Shown piece after piece: positions 1-7,416 of a stretch of 10,038 nucleotides of DNA (its first letter is position 1; each line of letters begins with the position of its first letter). The translations under genes were made by a program, and so were the position numbers. The stretch is from Hyphomicrobiales bacterium (GTDB lineage: Bacteria; Pseudomonadota; Alphaproteobacteria; Rhizobiales; JAJFHB01): the NCBI GenBank assembly GCA_021775795.1, contig JAJFHB010000395.1, positions 1 through 10,038 of the forward strand, written 5' to 3'. The notes under the pieces are model-generated. The model was not told where the DNA came from, made no database searches, and was given only the letters and a program-made list of their open reading frames with translations.

Positions 1-1
1 A

Positions 2-277
2 CCACCGCCCAAGGTCACTTCCACGCTGGTGCATCTGCAACCCCGACAGGCCTTGGCGCCGGCATGCCGCCTGGCAACCCTGGAACGCGTAACATCGGCA
101 GCCTTTGGTCAACGGCGCAAGATGTTGCGCGCCAGCCTCAAGACACTGACGCCTCAGCCTATACCGTTGCTGGAGGCCGCCGGCATTGATCCCAGCAAAC
201 GCGCAGAAAACATAAGCGTCGATGGCTTCTGCAACCTGGCAAACTGCTTTGACGCGGCTCAGAATACGGTTAGATGA
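2..277 (+). CDS. rsmA: 16S rRNA (adenine(1518)-N(6)/adenine(1519)-N(6))-dimethyltransferase RsmA (KsgA), C-terminal part
   Basis: This is the 3' end of an open frame that enters from the left edge; codons begin at position 2 and the stop is TGA at 275-277, giving about 91 residues. The fragment starts with [12 protein letters not shown], which matches the strand after the catalytic domain in RsmA/KsgA proteins. It continues with [15 protein letters not shown], the hallmark of the C-terminal helical domain, and [18 protein letters not shown] near the end. RsmA uses S-adenosylmethionine to dimethylate two adjacent adenines in the 3' hairpin of 16S rRNA during late 30S assembly. The S-adenosylmethionine site and catalytic motif lie outside the window, so activity cannot be judged. 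A GTG at 29 is in frame but is internal. The next gene, on the same strand, begins 65 nt after the stop. Confidence 0.93.
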   Translation, partial: PPPKVTSTLVHLQPRQALAPACRLATLERVTSAAFGQRRKMLRASLKTLTPQPIPLLEAAGIDPSKRAENISVDGFCNLANCFDAAQNTVR

Positions 278-342
278 ATGCCAAGTATCAGCGCCACCGC
301 AGCCGTTGATGTGGTTGCCCCGGATTGAAAGGACTCAAGGCA

Positions 343-1392
343 ATGAAGCGACAATCGATGCTGGCCTACGGCGAACCACTGGCCGAAACACAGGCAGAAG
401 TGCCACAGCCCTCAGGCACAGAGGTTGTCATCAAGATCAGCCACTGCGGCGTCTGTCATAGTGATCTTCATATGCAGGATGGGCACTTTGAACTTGGTGG
501 CGGCAACAAGCTTGATATTCGGGCCGGACGCGAACTGCCCTTCACCCTTGGACATGAAATTGCCGGCAGCGTTGAATCAGCGGGGCCTGATGCAGTCGGT
601 GTGAGCCCCGGCGAGCGGTATGCGGTTTACCCCTGGATCGGCTGCGGCACATGCAACTTGTGTGCGCGCGGCGATGAGCATCTGTGCAGCACGACAAATC
701 ATTTGGGCATCACTGTCGATGGTGGCTTTGCAACTCATGTGCTGGTGCCGCATCCGCGCTATCTGCTTTCTGCCGAGGGCCTCGACGTTTCGCTGGCCGG
801 CAGCTACATGTGCTCAGGCCTGACCGCATACAGCGCCTTAAAGAAGGCAACAGCGCAAAGCGGCGATGGTCCACGGATGATCATTGGCCTTGGCGGAGTG
901 GGCATGATGGGCCTGCAGTTTGCCCGCGCCATCTTTGACACTGAAATTCTGGCAGCCGACCTCGACCCGGCTAAGCGTGAGATGGCGCTTGAACTGGGCG
1001 CTGATCATGTTTTTGACCCGAGTGAAGAAGGTGTCAGGAAAAGCGTTTTCAAGGCGAGCGGTGGCGGTGTTGCAGGCGCCATTGATTTTGTCGGTTCCGA
1101 GTCCTCATTGGGCTTTGCCCAAAGCATTGCGCGCAAAGGCGGCACAGTGGTCGTTGCCGGCCTGCTTGGCGGTGGCTTTTCCATGCCAGTGCCCATGTTT
1201 CCACTACGGGCGCTTTCTATCATCGGAAATTTCGTTGGATCTCTTCAGGAGGCCCATGAAATGCTTGATCTCGTACGTGCTGGAAAAGTGGCTCCGATCC
1301 CGGTTGAGCTTCGCGCTCTCGATCAGGCTAATGCATCTCTCGATGATCTTCGTAACGGGAAGGTTGTCGGACGCGTGGTGCTGACGCCTTAG
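343..1392 (+). CDS. Zinc-dependent alcohol dehydrogenase (MDR superfamily), substrate unknown
   Basis: Predicted 349-residue NAD(P)-dependent alcohol dehydrogenase of the zinc-containing medium-chain family. Seen in the protein: a catalytic-zinc site from Cys38 (in CGVCHSD), His71-Glu72 (in LGHE) and probably Cys157; a complete structural-zinc set Cys101, Cys104, Cys107 and Cys115; and a Rossmann glycine motif GLGGVG at about 182-187. An Asp near residue 206 at the end of the second beta strand suggests NAD rather than NADP. The length is normal for the family. I chose the ATG at 343, preceded by AAAGGA at 328-333; a TTG at 325 is in frame but has no good ribosome binding site. The gene is 65 nt downstream of rsmA on the same strand and converges on gmk, so it may be read from the rsmA side. 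A substrate cannot be assigned. It is unrelated in function to its neighbours and may be an insertion into the conserved block. Confidence 0.9.
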   Translation: MKRQSMLAYGEPLAETQAEVPQPSGTEVVIKISHCGVCHSDLHMQDGHFELGGGNKLDIRAGRELPFTLGHEIAGSVESAGPDAVGVSPGERYAVYPWIGCGTCNLCARGDEHLCSTTNHLGITVDGGFATHVLVPHPRYLLSAEGLDVSLAGSYMCSGLTAYSALKKATAQSGDGPRMIIGLGGVGMMGLQFARAIFDTEILAADLDPAKREMALELGADHVFDPSEEGVRKSVFKASGGGVAGAIDFVGSESSLGFAQSIARKGGTVVVAGLLGGGFSMPVPMFPLRALSIIGNFVGSLQEAHEMLDLVRAGKVAPIPVELRALDQANASLDDLRNGKVVGRVVLTP

Positions 1393-1395
1393 TTC

Positions 1396-1448
1396 GCTTC
1401 ACGCCGGTGAGCAAGCGCACTGGAGCGTTTCACGTTGACATGCTCTAG
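1396..1448. terminator. Candidate stem-loops in the convergent adh/gmk junction
   Basis: The 52-nt gap between two convergent genes holds two small inverted repeats. The first pairs 1396-1402 with 1409-1412 and neighbours (TCAC, loop GCCG, GTGA, then AGC). The second pairs CTGGAGC at 1420-1426 with GCTCTAG at 1442-1448, seven pairs with one G-U; it includes the gmk stop codon. Neither is followed by a run of T on either strand, so a classical intrinsic terminator is not shown. They may mark transcript ends for both genes. Confidence 0.3.
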
Positions 1449-2095
1449 AGATCAGCCCGCATACTACGGACAAAGTTCGAGAGGCCGGTGCGACGCGCCC
1501 TCTTGAGACGTTCTGAACGCAGTATCGCAAATATCTCTTCACTGCAGCGCTCGAGATCATCATTGATGAGGACATAGTCATACTCAGCCCAGTGGCTGAT
1601 TTCATCGGATGCCTTGGCCATGCGCTTTGCGACGACCTCGACCGGGTCCTGAGCCCGGGATATGAGCCGCTGGCGCAAATGCTCTGCGGAGGGCGGCAAG
1701 ATGAAAACCCTGACCAGATCGTCCCGGGCACGCTGGTGCAATTGTTGCGTTCCCTGCCAATCGATGTCGAACAACACATCACTGCCCTCAGCCAGGGTCA
1801 TTTCAACCGGGCCCCTTGGCGTGCCGTAGTGATTGCCAAAGACCTCTGCCCATTCGAGCAACTGTTCGTTTTGCACCATCTCCTGAAATTTATCCGCGGA
1901 GATAAAGTAATAGTCCTTGCCGTCGACTTCACCGCTTCGCGGTTTGCGTGTCGTCACTGAAACTGACATCTCAATGTTCTGTTCCGTCGACAGCAGGCGT
2001 CTGGACAAGGTGGTCTTGCCGGCGCCTGACGGTGAGGACAAGACCAGCATCAGTCCGCGGCGCGTTATGGAAATTGTCGGTGTTGTGTCACTCAA
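1445..2095 (-). CDS. gmk: Guanylate kinase
   Basis: Predicted 216-residue guanylate kinase, which transfers phosphate from ATP to GMP (or dGMP) in the cytoplasm. Seen: an ATP-binding P-loop SSPSGAGKTT at about 20-29, the guanylate kinase signature from SVTTRKPRSGE to DYYF at about 46-64 that contacts GMP, and a typical lid and C-terminal helix. The start used is TTG at 2095, which overlaps the yicC stop by 8 nt (TTGAGTGA), pointing to translational coupling; an AGG lies about 9 nt upstream. The extension before the P-loop, ending RRGLM, resembles alphaproteobacterial Gmk proteins and supports the TTG. The alternative is the ATG at 2050, giving 201 residues and an N-terminus like that of the E. 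coli enzyme. It is the last gene of the minus-strand series. Confidence 0.96.
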   Translation of the reverse strand: MSDTTPTISITRRGLMLVLSSPSGAGKTTLSRRLLSTEQNIEMSVSVTTRKPRSGEVDGKDYYFISADKFQEMVQNEQLLEWAEVFGNHYGTPRGPVEMTLAEGSDVLFDIDWQGTQQLHQRARDDLVRVFILPPSAEHLRQRLISRAQDPVEVVAKRMAKASDEISHWAEYDYVLINDDLERCSEEIFAILRSERLKRARRTGLSNFVRSMRADL

Positions 2096-2981
2096 TGTTT
2101 TGAACCTGTTCGCGCACCTGATCGATGGTTGTTTTCAACTCGAGGCCAATCTTTGTGAGCTCCTTGTCATTTGACTTGGAGCACAGAGTATTGGCTTCAC
2201 GATTGAATTCCTGGGTCAAAAAATCAAGCCTTCGGCCCACAGGCTCATCGGCGGCAATCATCTCGCGCGCGGACTCAACATGGGCGAACAGCCGGTCCAG
2301 CTCCTCCTGAATGTCTGCCTTGGCAGCCAGCATCACCGCTTCCTGGTGCAAACGGTCTTCATCAAAAGATGATGAGTTGGAAACAATTCGCTCAAGCTGT
2401 TCTCGCAGCCGTGCCTTTATCGCATCGGGTTGGCGTGCAGGACAATCTCGCGCCGCTTGTGTGAGACTTTCAATGGTGTTCAGCTGTTCAACAAGCACGT
2501 CTGCAAGACGGGCCCCTTCTGCGCAACGAGAACGGTGTAGTTCTGTCAGTGTGGACTTCAGACTGCCCATGATCGCCTGGCGCCGTTCCGCATTGGCATT
2601 TTCATCGTCACCATTTTCAGGTTCGGCAATTTCGAGAACCCCCTTCAGGGCGAGAATGCCGTCCGGCGTTGCCGCAGCCCCGCCAACACGTGCGGATATC
2701 TGATCCACCGCGGCGAGCACACGTTCAAGCGCCTCCTCATTGACCCTGAGTTCGCCGGATTGCTGCTGCCGCGTTACCTGCAGGCCAACCTGACAGTTTC
2801 CCCGCTTCACCACGCGCCCGATCTCTGTTCTGACGTCAGGGTCCAAAGACTCAAATCCCGATGGCAGGCGCAAACGAACGTCCTGCGAACGGCCGTTCAC
2901 GGTCTTCAGCTCCCATGCCCACTTGAGATCCAGATGTTCGCCCTCGGACCTGGCGAACCCGGTCATGCTTACCAGCGGCAT
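2088..2981 (-). CDS. yicC: YicC/YloC family endoribonuclease
   Basis: Predicted 297-residue member of the YicC/YloC family, whose characterised members are endoribonucleases involved in RNA turnover. Seen: the N-terminal family signature MPLVSMTGFAR followed by WELKTVNGR and a predicted alpha/beta domain. The last roughly 95 residues form the DUF1732 domain, with SSFDEDRLHQEAVMLA, EELDRLFAHV, GRRLDFLTQEFNRE and a C-terminus ending QVREQVQNIE, closely resembling E. coli YicC. The start is taken as ATG 2981; a TTG at 3020 would add 13 residues that do not resemble the family and has no visible ribosome binding site. A second in-frame ATG at 2966 is also possible. The stop codon lies inside the start of gmk, so the two are probably co-translated, a pairing that is common in bacteria. 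Confidence 0.93.
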   Translation of the reverse strand: MPLVSMTGFARSEGEHLDLKWAWELKTVNGRSQDVRLRLPSGFESLDPDVRTEIGRVVKRGNCQVGLQVTRQQQSGELRVNEEALERVLAAVDQISARVGGAAATPDGILALKGVLEIAEPENGDDENANAERRQAIMGSLKSTLTELHRSRCAEGARLADVLVEQLNTIESLTQAARDCPARQPDAIKARLREQLERIVSNSSSFDEDRLHQEAVMLAAKADIQEELDRLFAHVESAREMIAADEPVGRRLDFLTQEFNREANTLCSKSNDKELTKIGLELKTTIDQVREQVQNIE

Positions 2982-3094
2982 TGTTTTTGTCCGATTTGAT
3001 TTACGCGAAAGAGGAATCAATTTTCACAGGCGTACAAGCTTACACGCAATCAGGTCTCTTCCAAAGCTGCTGAAAGACGTTCCGATGAGGTAAA

Positions 3095-3111
3095 TGTCCG
3101 TTGTCTGGACA
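3095..3111 (-). terminator. Small inverted repeat just after the mltG stop
   Basis: TGTCC at 3095-3099 and GGACA at 3107-3111 form a 5-bp stem with a 7-nt loop directly after the mltG stop codon, followed on the minus strand by only a short TTT. It is too weak to call a confident terminator, and yicC begins 131 nt beyond the mltG stop on the same strand. It could equally be a minor processing or stability element. Confidence 0.2.
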
Positions 3112-3112
3112 A

Positions 3113-4657
3113 TCAGTTTGGGTTTGTTGCGGGCAGCGGTACGACCTGAATATCGGAGGGCTGCTGCGTGGACGACTCACGAACCGGCACCTCAGGCTTG
3201 GGTTCAGGCAATGGATAAGGCAAATCCTCGACCACCGACTCATCAGCCTGCCCAGCGCTATCAGTGCCGGCATTTGTATCCTCAGTCGCTTCCGGGGCGT
3301 CAGAGGGTTCCGTGGCCTCCTGCAAAGCAGTATCGCTTTGATCTTCAGGGGCTGGATTGCTGTCCGCTGCCGCAGACGTGTCGGCATCATTCACTTGTGT
3401 GTCTGTTGCGGTCGTCTCGTTGTTTTCCTGCGATCCGGTTTCGCTTTCTGAGCCAGCTTCACTATCCGCTAGCGACCCATCATCGCCCGTTGCGTCACCT
3501 GTCGTTTCGTCTGCTGGTTGTTCCAGTCCGCCCGCTGCCGCAGCGGCTTCGTCTTCTGCCCGACGCTCCCGTTCAATCTGGCGCCAGTTCGCTACATTGT
3601 CATTATGCTCAGCCAGAGTGGCTGCGAAAGCATGCCCACCGGAGCCATCAGCGACAAAAAACAGATAGTCCGTTTCCGCTGGCTGCAGCACTGCTGCAAT
3701 CGACGCATTGCCGGCGTTGGCAATGGGCGTCGGAGGCAAACCGTCAATGCGATAAGTGTTGTATGGTGTCGTGGTGTTGATGTCGTCACGGGTAATGGAG
3801 CGACCAAGAGGGCCCTCACCGCCAACGATGCCATAAATGATCGTGGGGTCCGATTGCATGCGCATGCCGCGCCGAAGGCGGTTGATGAAGACACTTGCAA
3901 CCACTTCTCTTTCGCTGCTTACGCCTGTTTCCTTTTCAACGATGGAGGCGAGGATCAGCGCATCATACGGCCGGTCGAGCGGCAGATCTTCCTGGCGATT
4001 ATCCCACAGCTCCCGCAACAGATCTTCCTGCGCTTCACTCATGCGATCGACAATGCTCTGCCGGGACGTTCCTCTCGTGTAGGCATAGGTGTTCGGCAAC
4101 AACGCACCTTCTTCCGGTATGCGTTCAATCTCGCCCACAAGATCTGTATCCGCTTCCAGCCGCGCAATAATCTGTAAAGTTGTCAGGCCTTCAGGTGCCG
4201 TAAAGGAATATTGGATGGAACGGCCGGAGACCAGAGTATCCATCACCGCCCGCATGCTGTTGGCGGCTTCAAAACGATACTCACCGGCCTTCAGCTGACC
4301 GTTGGCCCGGTTTGCCAGAACGCCAAGAATAAAAATCTTGTCGTTATCGATCACCCCTTCTTGTTGCAGCGTTTCAGCAATACCGCGCAATCCCGTGCCG
4401 CGATCGATTTGTACAGTTTTCTCATCGCTCAGAGGACCGGGCGCGTCAAACCAGCTGTTCAGGTACAAATAGGAACCGCCTCCCACAAGCACGATCACCA
4501 GTCCCATGGCGAGAATGCCGGTGATAATACTGCCCAGACGCCGCAGAAACGAGCCGAAGGGCCCTTCTGCCTCTGGCACGCGAACATTGACCGGTACGTC
4601 GTCGACGTACGCGTCTTCAAATCCGCCACCCTGTTCGTAATTGCCGCTCATCTTCAC
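3113..4657 (-). CDS. mltG: Endolytic murein transglycosylase MltG (YceG family) with long acidic C-terminal tail
   Basis: Predicted 514-residue inner-membrane lytic transglycosylase that cleaves within nascent peptidoglycan strands and helps set glycan chain length. Domains in order: a cytoplasmic head of about 40 residues; one transmembrane helix at about 41-66 (SIITGILAMGLVIVLVGGG); a LysM-like region at about 78-145; and the YceG catalytic domain at about 150-365. The catalytic domain contains LILASIVEKETG, with the probable catalytic Glu241, and VFINRLRRGMRMQSDPT. After that comes an unusual tail of about 148 residues, rich in Asp, Glu, Ser, Thr and Ala, ending in a Pro-rich segment. Family members such as that of E. 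coli are roughly 340 residues, so the tail accounts for most of the extra length; it should be periplasmic and disordered. The start used is GTG 4657, with GAGG about 10 nt upstream; ATG 4651, two codons later, is equally possible. The gene lies between fabF and yicC. Confidence 0.93.
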   Translation of the reverse strand: MKMSGNYEQGGGFEDAYVDDVPVNVRVPEAEGPFGSFLRRLGSIITGILAMGLVIVLVGGGSYLYLNSWFDAPGPLSDEKTVQIDRGTGLRGIAETLQQEGVIDNDKIFILGVLANRANGQLKAGEYRFEAANSMRAVMDTLVSGRSIQYSFTAPEGLTTLQIIARLEADTDLVGEIERIPEEGALLPNTYAYTRGTSRQSIVDRMSEAQEDLLRELWDNRQEDLPLDRPYDALILASIVEKETGVSSEREVVASVFINRLRRGMRMQSDPTIIYGIVGGEGPLGRSITRDDINTTTPYNTYRIDGLPPTPIANAGNASIAAVLQPAETDYLFFVADGSGGHAFAATLAEHNDNVANWRQIERERRAEDEAAAAAGGLEQPADETTGDATGDDGSLADSEAGSESETGSQENNETTATDTQVNDADTSAAADSNPAPEDQSDTALQEATEPSDAPEATEDTNAGTDSAGQADESVVEDLPYPLPEPKPEVPVRESSTQQPSDIQVVPLPATNPN

Positions 4658-4754
4658 TGTGGTCTCGCCTCAACGGCTAACACTATGTCGTTTTCGGCCG
4701 ATATTGAAACATCCTGCCGGGATGATTTTGTGTCAGCACATTGTAATTTTTTAG

Positions 4755-4799
4755 GCTCGGGAAATATCAGGGATATTGATCCAGCATCTTTCCCGAAGC
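4755..4799 (-). repeat. Bulged stem-loop between fabF and mltG
   Basis: TCGGGAAA at 4757-4764 is perfectly complementary to TTTCCCGA at 4789-4796, and GC at 4755-4756 pairs with GC at 4798-4799 around a single bulged base, giving about ten pairs. A second inverted repeat, AATATC (4763-4768) with GATATT (4772-4777), lies inside and partly competes with it. On the minus strand the stem is followed by A-rich, not T-rich, sequence, so it is not a standard intrinsic terminator. It sits in the 179-nt gap after fabF and before mltG, so it could protect mRNA ends, attenuate transcription or bind a regulator. Confidence 0.45.
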
Positions 4800-4836
4800 A
4801 TTTTCAATAATTCAGGCGTGCTCCCTCGCGCACACG

Positions 4837-6102
4837 TCAATCGACGTAGCGGCGAACAACCAGGGATGCATTGGTCCCGCCAAAACCAAACGAATTCGAC
4901 AACACCACGTTGATCTCACGCTCCTTGGCCTTGTGCGGCACAAGATCGATCTTCGTTTCGATCGATGGATTGTCCAGATTCAAAGTTGGTGGCGCGATGT
5001 TATCGCGGATAGCTAGTACACTAAAAATTGTCTCAACCGCGCCTGCGGCACCCAGCAGGTGTCCGATGGCCGACTTCGTCGATGACATTGTGAGCCTGCT
5101 GGCGCTATCGCCAAACAATCGCTCGACAGCACCGAGTTCAATTTCATCGCCAAGTGGTGTCGACGTGCCGTGGGCATTCACATAGTCGATGTCAGCCGGT
5201 TCGATGCCGGCGCGTTTGATGGCGGCCTGCATGGAGCGGAAACCACCGTCACCGTCACTCGCAGGCGCGGTGATGTGATAGGCGTCTCCGGAAAGACCGT
5301 AACCGGCAACTTCCGCATAGATCTTTGCACCACGGGCCAGTGCGTGTTCGAGCTCTTCCAGAACGACAACACCGGCGCCCTCACCCATAACAAATCCATC
5401 ACGGTCCTTGTCATAGGGTCGTGAGGCTTTGGTCGGCTCATCATTGAAGTGCGTTGAAAGTGCCTTGCATGCGGAGAAGCCTGCGATACTCAAACGACAC
5501 AACGCCGCTTCCGTGCCACCTGCAACCATCACATCCGCATCGCCCAGCGCAATTAACCGAGAGGCATCACCAATGGCATGGGCCCCGGTCGAACACGCCG
5601 TTACAACCGAGTGATTGGGGCCTTTGAAGCCGTAGCGTATCGAGACATAGCCTGAAGCAAGATTGATCAAGCGCCCCGGAATAAAGAACGGGCTGACCCG
5701 GCGCGGGCCTTTCTCGGCCAGAATGAGCGCCGTTTCCTCGATCCCGATCAAACCGCCGATGCCGGATCCGATCATCACGCCACTTACGATCTGATCTTCG
5801 TATTCTTCGGGCTTCCAGCCGGAATCTTCAACGGCCTGCACGGCAGCGCACATGGCGTAGATGATGAAAGGATCGACGCGGCGCATCTCCTTTGCATCCA
5901 TCCACTGGCCGGGATCATACGTTCCGTTGGTACCGTCCCCAAGTGGGAGCGGACACCCGATTTTCGAGGGCAGATCAGAGGTCTCGAAGGTGTCGATCTT
6001 CGCAGCGGCGCTCTCGCCGTTGATAAGACGCGACCACGACTCCTCTACGCCGCACGCAAGCGGTGTGAGATTGCCCATACCCGTGATAACGACGCGTCGC
6101 AT
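4837..6102 (-). CDS. fabF: Beta-ketoacyl-[acyl-carrier-protein] synthase II (KAS II)
   Basis: Predicted 421-residue condensing enzyme of type II fatty acid synthesis. It joins malonyl-ACP to an acyl chain with loss of CO2, in the cytoplasm. Seen: the active-site Cys170 in VTACSTGAH; His311 in NAHGTSTPLGD; Lys343 and His348 in TKSAIGHLLGAAG; and the C-terminal NSFGFGGTNAS loop. This Cys-His-His set is that of the KAS I/II type, not KAS III. The start with MRRVVITGMG is the usual one; it sits at ATG 6102 with only a weak ribosome binding site (GAGG about 13 nt upstream). It lies 113 nt after acpP in the conserved order fabD-fabG-acpP-fabF. KAS II is preferred over KAS I because of this linkage and the overall sequence. 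No catalytic residue is missing. Confidence 0.97.
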   Translation of the reverse strand: MRRVVITGMGNLTPLACGVEESWSRLINGESAAAKIDTFETSDLPSKIGCPLPLGDGTNGTYDPGQWMDAKEMRRVDPFIIYAMCAAVQAVEDSGWKPEEYEDQIVSGVMIGSGIGGLIGIEETALILAEKGPRRVSPFFIPGRLINLASGYVSIRYGFKGPNHSVVTACSTGAHAIGDASRLIALGDADVMVAGGTEAALCRLSIAGFSACKALSTHFNDEPTKASRPYDKDRDGFVMGEGAGVVVLEELEHALARGAKIYAEVAGYGLSGDAYHITAPASDGDGGFRSMQAAIKRAGIEPADIDYVNAHGTSTPLGDEIELGAVERLFGDSASRLTMSSTKSAIGHLLGAAGAVETIFSVLAIRDNIAPPTLNLDNPSIETKIDLVPHKAKEREINVVLSNSFGFGGTNASLVVRRYVD

Positions 6103-6215
6103 GGCGGTTTACTGGCCTCAAACGTTTGTTGCACCGAATCGCAGATGCTCAAAACCACCTACCTGCACCTTAGTGCGAAGTCCGGCGTGGCAAAGTCGCA
6201 GCCGCGATAAGCGAA

Positions 6216-6452
6216 TCAGGCCGTGTTGGATGCGATGAATTTGACCGCGTCGCCGACTGTCTGGATTGTTTCAGCCGCGTCGTCAGGGATTTCGATGCCG
6301 AATTCTTCCTCAAAAGCCATAACCAGCTCAACCGTGTCCAGGCTGTCTGCGCCCAGATCATCAATGAAGCTAGCTTCTTCGGTAACTTTCTCGTCCGGGG
6401 CGCCAAGATGCTCGATTACGATCTTCTTTACGCGTTCCGCAATATCGCTCAT
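6216..6452 (-). CDS. acpP: Acyl carrier protein
   Basis: Predicted 78-residue acidic four-helix carrier of fatty acid synthesis. The attachment site for 4'-phosphopantetheine is Ser37 in [10 protein letters not shown], the classic DSL motif, followed by the helix-II residues that contact partner enzymes ([17 protein letters not shown]). Length and composition are normal for AcpP. The start ATG 6452 has a strong ribosome binding site, AAGGA, about 8 nt upstream. Apo-AcpP would be modified by AcpS, not encoded here. It carries the substrates handled by FabD, FabG and FabF, whose genes surround it. It follows fabG after a 196-nt gap that holds a palindrome, and precedes fabF by 113 nt; such wide gaps often mean that acpP has an extra promoter or mRNA ends of its own, although I see no clear promoter match. 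Confidence 0.98.
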   Translation of the reverse strand: MSDIAERVKKIVIEHLGAPDEKVTEEASFIDDLGADSLDTVELVMAFEEEFGIEIPDDAAETIQTVGDAVKFIASNTA

Positions 6453-6553
6453 GTCTGCAGTCCTTAATTAATTCAAATTGACACTACCAAAGCGCTGAAA
6501 GGCCAAGTTCAGGATCGCAGCACGTCCCGGCTTAATACTTGATCGCTTCCTTC

Positions 6554-6569
6554 CACCCTTGAAAGGGTG
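6554..6569. repeat. Perfect palindrome upstream of acpP
   Basis: CACCCTT (6554-6560) and AAGGGTG (6563-6569) form 7-nt arms around a 2-nt centre in the 196-nt fabG-acpP gap, about 100 nt upstream of the acpP start. As RNA it folds into a short hairpin with a four-base loop. No T run follows on the minus strand, so it is more likely an operator or an mRNA-processing hairpin than a terminator. No regulator can be assigned. Confidence 0.4.
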
Positions 6570-6648
6570 CACATAGCCGACAAAACGGCGCTTCGTAACA
6601 TAAATCCCGGGCATTGGCCAGAAGCCGTGATTACCCGGTTAATATGCC

Positions 6649-7386
6649 TCAAAGCATTGCCAGTCCACCGTTCACATGCAGCGTTTGTCCAGTAACATAG
6701 GCAGCTTCATCGCTTGCCAAATAGACCACTGCGGATGCGATTTCAACTGGTTCTCCCATTCGTCCCACCGGAATTCTCTGCATTATGGTGTCTCGCTGGG
6801 TTTCATTCAGTGCATCAGTCATCGCAGTGGCAATGAATCCGGGCGATACACAGTTCACCGTGATCCCCCTGTTAGCAACCTCCTGAGCCACCGATTTGCT
6901 CATTCCAACCACGCCTGCCTTGGTCGCAGCATAGTTGGCCTGTCCCGCATTGCCGGTGGCACCTACCACGGAAGTGACACTGATAATGCGGCCCCAACGG
7001 CGGCGCATCATGCCTCTCAGGACGGCGCGCATGAGACGGAAAGAGGCGGACAGATTTACAGCGAGCACCTGCTCCCACTCTTCATCACGCATACGCACGC
7101 TCAGATTGTCCCGGGTGAGACCGGCGTTGTTGATCAATATGTCGACAGTACCCATTGCTTCTTCGGCAGCGGGCAAAAGCGCAGCGACGGCTTCCATGTC
7201 AGAAAGATTGCATGGCGTTATGTGGGCTCTGTCTCCAAGCTCATCGCGCAGAGCACTGAGAGCTTCTTCCCGGGTACCGGAAAGAGCGACGGTTGCGCCT
7301 CGCTCATGCAGACTTCGCGCAATAGCAGCGCCAATGCCGCCGCTCGCGCCCGTAACCAGTGCATTTTTTCCGCTCAAATCAAACAT
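6649..7386 (-). CDS. fabG: 3-oxoacyl-[acyl-carrier-protein] reductase
   Basis: Predicted 245-residue short-chain dehydrogenase that reduces beta-ketoacyl-ACP to beta-hydroxyacyl-ACP with NADPH, the first reduction in each elongation cycle. Seen: the cofactor motif TGASGGIG at 12-19; NNAG at 86-89; the catalytic tetrad Asn111, Ser139, Tyr152 and Lys156 (YAATK); and the FabG-type C-terminus YVTGQTLHVNGGLAM. Arg39 after the second strand fits NADPH use. The start ATG 7386 has GAGG 6 nt upstream. It lies 30 nt after fabD, so the two are almost certainly co-transcribed. The fabD-fabG-acpP-fabF context makes FabG the proper assignment rather than a general short-chain dehydrogenase. Confidence 0.97.
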   Translation of the reverse strand: MFDLSGKNALVTGASGGIGAAIARSLHERGATVALSGTREEALSALRDELGDRAHITPCNLSDMEAVAALLPAAEEAMGTVDILINNAGLTRDNLSVRMRDEEWEQVLAVNLSASFRLMRAVLRGMMRRRWGRIISVTSVVGATGNAGQANYAATKAGVVGMSKSVAQEVANRGITVNCVSPGFIATAMTDALNETQRDTIMQRIPVGRMGEPVEIASAVVYLASDEAAYVTGQTLHVNGGLAML

Positions 7387-7416
7387 ATGAAACCTCGTGC
7401 GCCCGATAGCTCAAGC

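Noticed and set aside
3094..3780. 228-codon plus-strand frame opposite the mltG C-terminal region
   Set aside because: It is antisense to an intact mltG, shows no family motif, and owes its openness to the biased composition of the acidic tail on the other strand.
4211..4810. 199-codon plus-strand frame over the mltG start and the fabF-mltG gap
   Set aside because: It is mostly antisense to mltG; no family motif or convincing ribosome binding site was found.
6479..6484. TTGACA on the plus strand upstream of acpP
   Set aside because: No -10-like hexamer lies 16-18 nt downstream and no plus-strand gene follows, so it is a chance match.
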